Shown: in pieces, positions 1 through 6,094 of the stretch
Layout of the letters: the number at the start of each line of letters is the position of its first letter
How positions within the stretch are numbered: the first letter of the stretch is position 1
DNA from: CAYNLG01 sp964397995
GTDB lineage: Bacteria; Planctomycetota; Phycisphaerae; FEN-1346
Reading direction: 5' to 3'
Length of the DNA stretch: 15,935 nucleotides
Assembly (NCBI GenBank): GCA_964397995.1
Contig: CAYNLG010000081.1
Span: 1 to 15,935 of the forward strand
The notes under the pieces: generated by a model
Seen by the model: the letters and a program-made list of their open reading frames with translations, nothing else
Database searches by the model: none
Told to the model about the DNA's origin: nothing
Translations under genes and position numbers: made by a program

Positions 1-231
1 AGGTGCTGCGAGAAGGCATTCCACCCCCCGTTGCGTTTCAGAGTTGAATCCGCAGGGTCAAGCCGACGAGGACGCGCGGAGCAAAAGGAGGGCAGAAGGC
101 AACATGGGTTGGAGGGCAAGAGGCAGAAGGGCCGCTGTCAAAGGTCAGCCGTGATCGGAGTGGAAGGGAAGACGCCCCCCAGAACGGCGCACGACGGAGC
201 GCGGGCGAGGGGGGGATGGGGGGCGTTTCGG
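1..231. other. Left-edge stretch with no supported gene
   Basis: I see no credible coding region, RNA gene or repeat here. An open plus-strand frame runs through it and on to about 939, but its composition is arginine/alanine/glycine-rich, it has no recognisable motif, and it lies opposite the convincing minus-strand gene at 232-795. The stretch is purine-rich on the plus strand (several AGGAGGGCAG/GGCAAGAGGCAG-like tracts). It lies downstream of the minus-strand gene that ends at 232. Confidence 0.5.
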
Positions 232-795
232 TTACAGGTCACAGTCGCTTTCCCGCCGGCGGCTTTCGAGCCACACACGTCGTTCCTGAGGCGTCATCTT
301 CAGGAGCGTCCTGGCTTTCCACCCGTGCTTGACGTCGACCCGCTCCAGGCGAGGCCGGCTGCGCAACCACGTGCCGACGTGCAGATCAAGCCAGTCGACG
401 ACGCGGTCGCGTTCCGGCGCTATCTCCCGCTCGCGGTCCAAGAACTCCGGGGGGTGGCTGGTCATGCGCCGTTTGACCTCGCGCGGCCGAATCACCAGGT
501 GCAGGAGTTCGTGCTTGCAGATCATCGCGATCACGTCGGCGGGCGTTTCGGTAACGTTGAGGATCTCATGGACGTAGACCGTGGCATGCTGGGGCCGGAT
601 GGCAATGCACGCCAGCGGGCCGCGCCGGAGGAAGTAGAACTCGAGCGCGTGAGTCACGCCGGGGAAATGGTCGCGCCGAATGTGCTCCAGAAGGTCGGGC
701 ATCACCACCGGCGCGAAGCACAGGCTGGGCAGAACGCGGGCCTGCCTCAGCGCCCTGGTCAGTTTCAGGTCTTCGACGCGCATGGGGTGCGTCAT
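232..795 (-). CDS. HExxH putative zinc metalloprotease-like protein (SprT/WLM-like)
   Basis: A 187-residue protein, probably cytoplasmic, with no signal peptide or membrane segment. The key motif is KHELLHL at residues 94-100, an HExxH zinc-binding signature (H95, E96, H99). It is followed by SHPPEF at 113-118, where H114 could be the third zinc ligand, as in SprT-like/WLM peptidases that carry a downstream H-x-x-E-F. The C-terminal third is rich in Arg and acidic residues. The ATG at 793-795 is used because an in-frame TGA lies just upstream; the ribosome-binding site is weak. The gene lies 79 bp beyond the visible end of a decayed restriction endonuclease on the same strand, so the two may once have been co-transcribed. 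The substrate is unknown. It could equally be a nonpeptidase zinc protein. I am confident it is a gene and only moderately confident in the family. Confidence 0.72.
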   Translation of the reverse strand: MTHPMRVEDLKLTRALRQARVLPSLCFAPVVMPDLLEHIRRDHFPGVTHALEFYFLRRGPLACIAIRPQHATVYVHEILNVTETPADVIAMICKHELLHLVIRPREVKRRMTSHPPEFLDREREIAPERDRVVDWLDLHVGTWLRSRPRLERVDVKHGWKARTLLKMTPQERRVWLESRRRESDCDL

Positions 796-874
796 CCATC
801 AGCGGCGCCCGGGCGCGGGCCGCGGCAGCACGCCGTCGCGGCTGCGCGTCGTCAGGCTCCTCGGGCACCAGGGT

Positions 875-1091
875 TCAGATGCAACGCGGGGGCAACTCCG
901 CTTTGCCCTCGCCGGGGAACGGTTCGTAGTGTCGCGTGATGGCGTCGAGCAGGTCGTCGGCGTCCCATAGCCGTATTTCAAAATAGACGCGCCTCGCCTC
1001 TTTGCGGGCCTCGTGCGTAAGCCCACCCCAGGAGCCGAAGGGGCCCTGGTCGGCGCCGAAGTCCCTCATGGCGCCCTTGAGTTCGCGAGAG
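875..1091 (-). pseudogene. C-terminal remnant of an Mrr-like restriction endonuclease
   Basis: About 70 codons remain, read from the array edge at about 1091 to a TGA at 875-877. The peptide contains GADQGPFGSWGG, EARRVYFEIRLWDADDLLDA and AELPPRCI. I recognise these as the C-terminal end of Mrr_cat-type restriction endonucleases, whose members typically read GADQGLLVSWGG, RLWDADDLL and ELPLKRIWTLVPEE. Everything upstream, including the catalytic core, is missing, and the sequence runs straight into the degenerate terminal CRISPR repeat. The TGA sits where the family has Trp, and the next in-frame codons still read TLVPEE, so the 3' end also carries a nonsense mutation. The intact enzyme would have cleaved DNA, probably modified DNA. 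This fragment cannot be active. Confidence 0.75.
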
Positions 1092-1116
1092 CCGCCAATT
1101 CCCAGCCAGGCGCACC
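1081..1116 (-). repeat. Degenerate terminal (trailer-end) CRISPR repeat
   Basis: The last 25 bp match the consensus, but positions 2, 4, 5 and 11 of the plus-strand repeat differ (it starts GTTCGCGAGAGCC). In crRNA sense the differences fall in the spacer-proximal 3' part. Decay of the leader-distal repeat is normal for CRISPR arrays and sets array polarity here. The degenerate bases are also readable as the first codons of the restriction-endonuclease remnant, so the array boundary and the pseudogene overlap. Confidence 0.9.
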
Positions 1117-1183
1117 CGTCGATACTGAACGTACTGGCCGTCCACGTGGTGTCGAGAACCGCCAATTCCCAGCCAGGCGCACC

Positions 1184-1449
1184 CAGGCCAGGCTGATCTC
1201 GCGGAGCCAGTGAGGTGTCGAGAACCGCCAATTCCCAGCCAGGCGCACCGCAGGCGACCTGCGGGACCTCGCAAGGGCAGGGTGTCGAGAACCGCCAATT
1301 CCCAGCCAGGCGCACCCAGGCCAGGCTGATCTCGCGGAGCCAGTGAGGTGTCGAGAACCGCCAATTCCCAGCCAGGCGCACCGCAGGCGACCTGCGGGAC
1401 CTCGCAAGGGCAGGGTGTCGAGAACCGCCAATTCCCAGCCAGGCGCACC
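1184..1449. repeat. Tandem duplication of a two-spacer unit in the array
   Basis: The 133-bp unit 1184-1316 (spacer, repeat, spacer, repeat) recurs exactly at 1317-1449. Spacer 1184-1213 equals 1317-1346, and 1250-1280 equals 1383-1413. It lies at the old (trailer) end, where recombination or slippage between identical repeats is the likely cause. Confidence 0.97.
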
Positions 1450-1648
1450 AACGGGCCGCACGGGGCCGCCTAGGCGGTCAGGTGTCGAGAACCGCCAATT
1501 CCCAGCCAGGCGCACCGGAGCTCGGCCGGGGCAGCATCCCCGTCGAGGTGTCGAGAACCGCCAATTCCCAGCCAGGCGCACCAGTTCCCCTCGCGCTTGG
1601 GCAAGGACGGCTGGTGTCGAGAACCGCCAATTCCCAGCCAGGCGCACC

Positions 1649-1678
1649 GCCGACCTGGGCGAGGCCAACCTGCGCGGG
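1649..1678 (-). other. Spacer likely from a pentapeptide-repeat gene (copy 2 at 2705-2734)
   Basis: On the plus strand, frame 1 translates as ADLGEANLRG, matching the A(D/N)LxxANLxG pattern of pentapeptide-repeat proteins. The opposite strand gives no recognisable pattern. The crRNA would be antisense to such an mRNA. The call rests on ten codons and is tentative. Confidence 0.45.
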
Positions 1679-1714
1679 GGTGTCGAGAACCGCCAATTCC
1701 CAGCCAGGCGCACC

Positions 1715-1744
1715 CTTGTAAAGCCGATGTTGTGGGTTCGAGTC
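1715..1744 (-). other. Spacer derived from a tRNA-Thr(UGU) gene (copy 1; copy 2 at 2771-2800)
   Basis: On the plus strand this 30-nt spacer reads as tRNA positions 32-61. It has a seven-base anticodon loop CTTGTAA (U33, anticodon TGT), then the 3' anticodon-stem strand AGCCG, a five-base variable loop ATGTT, T-stem GTGGG, T-loop TTCGAGT and C61 pairing with G53. The segment lengths 7+5+5+5+7+1 fill the spacer exactly. The crRNA, transcribed from the minus strand, would be antisense to the tRNA. It is a spacer, not a tRNA gene: the acceptor, D-arm and 5' half are absent. Confidence 0.85.
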
Positions 1745-2506
1745 GGTGTCGAGAACCGCCAATTCCCAGCCAGGCGCACCTGGCCGTCTACGTAGCCGAT
1801 GAAGTGATGGGGTGTCGAGAACCGCCAATTCCCAGCCAGGCGCACCGGTGTGCTTGAGGACCAGGCGCACAGTCTCGGTGTCGAGAACCGCCAATTCCCA
1901 GCCAGGCGCACCCCGTCGGCGGGCGCGTCCGTCTCGATGAAGGGTGTCGAGAACCGCCAATTCCCAGCCAGGCGCACCCCGGTCATTCGGCGGGGGCCTC
2001 GAACGTATGGTGTCGAGAACCGCCAATTCCCAGCCAGGCGCACCACCGCTGCAGAGGCAAACGTGCCGCTTGAGGGTGTCGAGAACCGCCAATTCCCAGC
2101 CAGGCGCACCGCCGACAAGCTGGACAGGCTATCCAGCCTGGGTGTCGAGAACCGCCAATTCCCAGCCAGGCGCACCGGGATTTGGCGGCCAACGAGGCCG
2201 CCGACTGGTGTCGAGAACCGCCAATTCCCAGCCAGGCGCACCGGGAACCGGCCGGAGAACGCGAACGGGTAGGTGTCGAGAACCGCCAATTCCCAGCCAG
2301 GCGCACCTCCTCGATGCAGGCGTAGACGGCGCCCTCCGGTGTCGAGAACCGCCAATTCCCAGCCAGGCGCACCTGGATCGATTTGGGGCCCCGCCCATCG
2401 ATGAGGTGTCGAGAACCGCCAATTCCCAGCCAGGCGCACCGCGTCCCAGCCGCGGACGAGCCGGTCCCACGGTGTCGAGAACCGCCAATTCCCAGCCAGG
2501 CGCACC

Positions 2507-2536
2507 TTACTCGGGAAGAGGTCGCAGCCTACATGG
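2507..2536 (-). other. Spacer possibly from an excisionase/MerR-type HTH gene
   Basis: On the plus strand, the third frame reads TREEVAAYM, which resembles the start of helix-turn-helix excisionase domains (LTxEEVAAYLG). Phages, plasmids and integrative elements often carry such genes. As with the other recognisable spacers, the crRNA would be antisense to the message. Nine codons is weak evidence. Confidence 0.35.
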
Positions 2537-2572
2537 GGTGTCGAGAACCGCCAATTCCCAGCCAGGCGCACC

Positions 2573-3034
2573 GGAGCTCGGCCGGGGCAGCATCCCCGTC
2601 GAGGTGTCGAGAACCGCCAATTCCCAGCCAGGCGCACCAGTTCCCCTCGCGCTTGGGCAAGGACGGCTGGTGTCGAGAACCGCCAATTCCCAGCCAGGCG
2701 CACCGCCGACCTGGGCGAGGCCAACCTGCGCGGGGGTGTCGAGAACCGCCAATTCCCAGCCAGGCGCACCCTTGTAAAGCCGATGTTGTGGGTTCGAGTC
2801 GGTGTCGAGAACCGCCAATTCCCAGCCAGGCGCACCTGGCCGTCTACGTAGCCGATGAAGTGATGGGGTGTCGAGAACCGCCAATTCCCAGCCAGGCGCA
2901 CCGGTGTGCTTGAGGACCAGGCGCACAGTCTCGGTGTCGAGAACCGCCAATTCCCAGCCAGGCGCACCCCGTCGGCGGGCGCGTCCGTCTCGATGAAGGG
3001 TGTCGAGAACCGCCAATTCCCAGCCAGGCGCACC
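2573..3034. repeat. Seven-spacer duplicated block, copy 2
   Basis: Exact copy of 1517-1978 with the same seven spacers in the same order. It lies nearer the leader than copy 1. The absence of any substitution over 462 bp points to a recent event, gene-conversion-like exchange, or an assembly artefact. Confidence 0.97.
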
Positions 3035-3500
3035 GAGAGCGGGAATGTGACTACGACGGGATTTAGGTGTCGAGAACCGCCAATTCCCAGCCAGGCGCAC
3101 CTGGTTTCGAGGTGCACCGTCGCACCGGTCAGGTGTCGAGAACCGCCAATTCCCAGCCAGGCGCACCACAGATTTCCGTCTTGACCGGACGGCCGCAGGT
3201 GTCGAGAACCGCCAATTCCCAGCCAGGCGCACCGCCCGTCGAGCAGGGCCGTGAACCGCTTCCGGTGTCGAGAACCGCCAATTCCCAGCCAGGCGCACCC
3301 GTGCTCGGCCCGTGGTCCACCCAGGTCTAGGTGTCGAGAACCGCCAATTCCCAGCCAGGCGCACCCGGCGCCATCCACGGCGCCGGGGACGGGGTCGGTG
3401 TCGAGAACCGCCAATTCCCAGCCAGGCGCACCTACTGGCGTGGCTGGTGCGCTCACGAGGCCGAGGTGTCGAGAACCGCCAATTCCCAGCCAGGCGCACC

Positions 3501-3553
3501 TGATCTCGCGCAACGCCTTGCCCTTCAACCACTTGCCGCCGTCGCGCTCCGGG
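3501..3553 (-). promoter_or_regulatory. Short array leader between tracrRNA and first repeat
   Basis: Only 53 bp separate the first repeat from the TTTT at the proposed tracrRNA 3' end. I find no clear sigma-70 boxes in it. The array may therefore be read from a promoter within or upstream of the tracrRNA, or from cas12g read-through, giving one tracrRNA-pre-crRNA transcript. The leader function (adaptation docking) is assumed from position only. Confidence 0.4.
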
Positions 3554-3690
3554 AAAAGCGGTGCATCACGCGCCTTTCGTGGCCGGGATTCTGCGGTTCC
3601 GCCTTCGTGCCCGGGATCCGCCCACAGGTCCAATGGTCCGCCGGGCTTGTGCCGGGCAAGCTGCATAGCAGCTTCGTGACTCAAAGGCGC
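3554..3690 (-). ncRNA. Putative tracrRNA of the type V-G system
   Basis: The minus-strand RNA of 3568-3600 is a near-complete anti-repeat. Against the crRNA repeat it pairs positions 2-8, then has a five-base bulge (CGAAA), then pairs positions 9-29 with mismatches only at 18 and 21 and several G-U pairs. The most distinctive complementary blocks are GAACCGC, CCCGGCCA and GGCGC. Upstream lies a perfect hairpin AAGCTGC-TAT-GCAGCTT (3658-3674), probably part of the tracrRNA body. Downstream, AAAGGCG and CGCTTTT can form a bulged stem followed by Ts (about 3554-3576), a possible 3' end. The body-then-anti-repeat order resembles Cas12b tracrRNAs. The 5' end is undetermined; it could start inside the 3' end of cas12g or be processed from its mRNA. 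Confidence 0.75.
3568..3600 (-). other. tracrRNA anti-repeat
   Basis: Its plus strand aligns to the crRNA-sense repeat as GCGCC, then an extra TTTCG, then TGGC-GGGA-T--GCGGTTC, giving about 23 identities over the 27 core positions. That level of match outside the array, in the 218 bp between effector and array, is not expected by chance. It lies on the strand required for pairing with a minus-strand crRNA. Confidence 0.85.
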
Positions 3691-3718
3691 CCCTATCCTA
3701 TCGCCGCGCCGCCCCGTG

Positions 3719-6016
3719 TCAAGAGGCCAACTCCGGCGGCGCGGGAAGCCGGACCTCGTCGAGAAAGGCGCGGGCGAGCACGCGGGCCGCGTTCGCGTCG
3801 CTTCCGAGACTGTGCTTGCAGGCCTCGCCCTCGCACGTGAAGCACCCGCGACGCTTGTTGTGTTCCCAGCGTGGCCGGTTTTCTTGCACGCGCCCGCACG
3901 CCGCGCACACCTGGGAGGACTTGAAATAGGGAAGCGTCACGACCCGCATGCCGCGCTCCACCGCCTTCTCGGTGACCTTGCGGCGGACACGGCCGTAGGC
4001 GAACATGGCCAGCCAGCGTTTCTTGTCCGCCTCCATGCGATCGTAGCCCGGCGCCCGGAACCCCCGGAGGCTCTCGAAGGCGATCAGGTCGCATTGGTGC
4101 TCTTCGGCCGCCGCCATCACGCGGGCGGCGTTCAGGCGCACCCAGTCGCGGATCATCCAGGCCACGTGCCGCTTGAGGCCGCGGAAATCCCCGTCCCGCG
4201 GGGGCGTTGCCTGGCCTTCGTCCTGGCCCCGGACTTCGGCGACCCGGGCGGCGTCCTCGGCCAAGCGCTTAAGGTGGCGGCCCACGTGCTTCTTGCGGAG
4301 GCCCCGCACGTCCCCCTTCTTCGGGTCCTTGGACAGGAGCTTCCCCAGCTTCAGGATGCTCAGCGGGATGTCGGCCCGATGGGCATTTCCCTCGTACACG
4401 CTGGCACAGGCCCCCTTCTCCCCGAGGTCCACCGCCAGCAGGCGCAACGGACCCGCAGTCCCCTCGGTAAAGGATTCCAGCAGGCGCCGTCGCGCGGCGT
4501 CCAGGAAGTCCTGGTCTTGCGCGCGGCGCGGAAAGCGGCGGCTCCGAAGCTCGTCGAGTTCGTCCTGGGTGCAGTCGAAGCGGGACGGGCGGTGCGCCAC
4601 GTCAAAGCGGAACCCCGCCCTGGCGCGCGTTCCCACGAAGTGGACGTGAACGCTCGTGACCTGTACCTCGCGCTTCGAAGGGCGATAGCCCCGCGGCCAG
4701 GGCGTGAACCCGAATTCCAGCCACTGGCCGCGCGGCATATCGTCCAGGCGAAGGCGAAGGACGGACCGGTCGAAGTCGATCTTGTGGAACCCGGCGCCGA
4801 AGATCTTGGGCATGGGCAGCATGCGGCTGGACGGGTATCGGAAGGCGGGCTTACGCGGCTCGGCCAAGTACGCGCGGCGCCATTCGCGATACTGGGGTTC
4901 GAGGGCACGGACCGCTGGCGGCATCGCATCGAGCTCCCTTCTGTAGCTGCGGCAAAGCTCGGTGTGCGGGTTCCACTCGCACGTGGACCGTTCCCACGTT
5001 TCGCCGATCTTGAGGCAATGGGGCAGGCGGCCGCTCTGGATACAGGTCATCTCGTTGAGGTCCATGAAGTTGAGGTACGCCTTCCACGCGTCCTCGAACC
5101 AGTGTTTGCATTGGGGGACGTCGCGGTAGAGGCGCCGAAGGGCATTGCGTCGGCTTGTTCTTTCGCCCTGGGCACGGAAGCCCAGGTACTTCTCGGCGTT
5201 GCCGGCGAAGTGCTTCGGATTGAGCTTCCGTTTCTGCTGGGAGAGGAACCTGGTGTATTTCCAGCAAAGCGGCCCATGGCCCTTCTCGCCCGCGTAAACG
5301 CAGTTGTCTTTTCCTTCGGCCAGACGAGGGTAATCACAGAGCCTCGGGTTCTTGCGTCGCAGGCCGACCGCGTCACCCCGCTCCGGGTCCTTCAAGCCCT
5401 TGAAGACGTTGGTGAAGCGGTCGCGCACTTCCGGTGTCAGCTCCGGATGGGCCGCCTCCCACGCGTCCTTTTCCTTTTGCCACTCCTCGTGCTGGCGCAT
5501 CCAGTTCTCGGCCCCGCGCTGAAAGCGCGCGACGGTCCACTCGGCCGCGGCCTTGAGGAGCACGAGGCGGTGGGCGGGTTCGAGGCGGCCAAGGCGCTCT
5601 AAGAGTCGGCACGCGGTGGGCGTCGGGTCAAGGGCGGCCGCGCGATCCATGGCCGCACGGAGCGTTTCGGGGAGCGGTCGGCCCGCCAGGTCGGCCACGG
5701 TGCGCCGGCCGGTCACGTGCTCAAAGACCGCGAGCCGCCAGTGGTCGCGGTCGGCCTCGTCGCCCGGCGTGCCGTCCAGAACGGGATCAAGCAAGAAGTC
5801 GCCGAGCATGCCAAAGGTCGCCGGGTTCGCCGCGTCGCCGCAGGCGCGGCGAAGGCCCATGAGCCACTGGCAGATTTCGGAGACGTCCACGTTGAAGCGC
5901 TCGAAATGGCGGCGCAGCCGAGAGACCTTTTGCCGGAAGGCCGAGGGGTCTTCTCCCGGCAACCGGCACAGTCGGCGGACCAGCGTGCGGGCCTGATTAT
6001 AGCGAGAGGGTGGCAT
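3719..6016 (-). CDS. cas12g: Cas12g, type V-G CRISPR effector nuclease
   Basis: A 765-residue single-protein effector, the size of Cas12g1 (about 767). RuvC motifs are LLAVDLGEKG (D530), LIAFESLRGF (E648) and GSDANAARVLARAF (D740). A zinc-ribbon insert precedes the last, with C704/C707 and C728/C733 as likely ligands and C725 extra. The N-terminal 500 residues hold the helical recognition lobe. YNQARTLVRRL, FNVDVSEICQW, EPRKPAFRYPS, RFDCTQDELDELRSR and KVTEKAVERGMRVVT match the Cas12g1 sequence as I remember it, along the whole length. Family knowledge: Cas12g uses a tracrRNA and crRNA to cleave RNA and shows collateral activity on single-stranded nucleic acid. The ATG at 6014-6016 has a short AAGG upstream and matches the family N-terminus. 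The tracrRNA and array lie directly downstream on the same strand; no adaptation genes are present. All catalytic residues are intact. Cas12b/c and TnpB were considered and fit less well. Confidence 0.93.
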   Translation of the reverse strand: MPPSRYNQARTLVRRLCRLPGEDPSAFRQKVSRLRRHFERFNVDVSEICQWLMGLRRACGDAANPATFGMLGDFLLDPVLDGTPGDEADRDHWRLAVFEHVTGRRTVADLAGRPLPETLRAAMDRAAALDPTPTACRLLERLGRLEPAHRLVLLKAAAEWTVARFQRGAENWMRQHEEWQKEKDAWEAAHPELTPEVRDRFTNVFKGLKDPERGDAVGLRRKNPRLCDYPRLAEGKDNCVYAGEKGHGPLCWKYTRFLSQQKRKLNPKHFAGNAEKYLGFRAQGERTSRRNALRRLYRDVPQCKHWFEDAWKAYLNFMDLNEMTCIQSGRLPHCLKIGETWERSTCEWNPHTELCRSYRRELDAMPPAVRALEPQYREWRRAYLAEPRKPAFRYPSSRMLPMPKIFGAGFHKIDFDRSVLRLRLDDMPRGQWLEFGFTPWPRGYRPSKREVQVTSVHVHFVGTRARAGFRFDVAHRPSRFDCTQDELDELRSRRFPRRAQDQDFLDAARRRLLESFTEGTAGPLRLLAVDLGEKGACASVYEGNAHRADIPLSILKLGKLLSKDPKKGDVRGLRKKHVGRHLKRLAEDAARVAEVRGQDEGQATPPRDGDFRGLKRHVAWMIRDWVRLNAARVMAAAEEHQCDLIAFESLRGFRAPGYDRMEADKKRWLAMFAYGRVRRKVTEKAVERGMRVVTLPYFKSSQVCAACGRVQENRPRWEHNKRRGCFTCEGEACKHSLGSDANAARVLARAFLDEVRLPAPPELAS

Positions 6017-6094
6017 AGCCTTATGACGCGCAGCGTCCCTTTGCCCGTGCCGGGCTGTACGGCTCTGAGTTTCTCAAACACTGAGCACAGGGCA

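Larger units (their letters stand above)
1517..1978. repeat. Seven-spacer duplicated block, copy 1
   Basis: These 462 bp hold seven spacers and seven repeats and match 2573-3034 base for base (offset 1056 bp). The two copies are separated by nine spacers that occur only once (1979-2536). The flanking spacers differ on both sides, so the copies have clean edges at repeat boundaries. Confidence 0.97.
1081..3500 (-). CRISPR. Type V-G CRISPR array, 37 repeats and 36 spacers
   Basis: The repeat is 36 bp. On the plus strand it begins GGTGTCGAGAACC and ends CCAGGCGCACC; the inferred crRNA-sense repeat therefore begins GGTGCGCCTGG and ends TTCTCGACACC. Repeats start at 1081, 1148, 1214, 1281, 1347, 1414, 1481, 1547, 1613, 1679, 1745, 1811, 1877, 1943, 2009, 2075, 2141, 2207, 2272, 2338, 2405, 2471, 2537, 2603, 2669, 2735, 2801, 2867, 2933, 2999, 3066, 3132, 3198, 3264, 3330, 3397 and 3465. 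Spacers are 29-32 nt, mostly 30, and 27 are different. All repeats look identical except the one at 1081. Minus-strand transcription is inferred from three facts: cas12g and the anti-repeat lie on that strand, both are next to the high-coordinate end, and the degenerate repeat is at the opposite end. The newest spacer should be 3433-3464. The 66-bp period is a multiple of three, which produces long spurious open frames. Confidence 0.99.

Noticed and set aside
1715..1744. A real tRNA gene inside the array
   Set aside because: Only positions 32-61 are present and both sides are CRISPR repeats, so it is a captured fragment.
3501..3512. TGATCTCGCG beside the first repeat also occurring in spacer 1184-1213, as a self-target
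   Set aside because: The identity is only about ten bases, too short to be a protospacer and expected by chance in this composition.
1066..3684. Open frames up to 872 codons through the array, with repeated CAWLGIGGSRH, VRLAGNWRFSTP or GAPGWELAVLDT peptides
   Set aside because: The 36-bp repeat plus 30-bp spacer gives a 66-bp period, a multiple of three, so the repeat stays open in several frames on both strands. The varying inserts are spacers, not protein.
3501..3684. Minus-strand peptide MQLARHKPGGPLDLW... between cas12g and the array
   Set aside because: It coincides with the tracrRNA anti-repeat and hairpins, lacks a ribosome-binding site and runs into the array without a stop.
3755..3876. 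Short repeat-like strings (GTCGAGAA near 3757, TTCCCAGC near 3863) inside cas12g as alternative anti-repeats
   Set aside because: They are only eight-base matches within conserved coding motifs, much weaker than the match at 3568-3600.
3716..5602. 628-codon plus-strand frame opposite cas12g
   Set aside because: It is an antisense shadow in high-GC DNA. The opposite strand has full RuvC and zinc motifs, while this one has no domain.
3719..6016. Effector as Cas12b, Cas12c or a TnpB protein
   Set aside because: It is far shorter than Cas12b/c and longer than TnpB, and its motifs outside RuvC match Cas12g as remembered.
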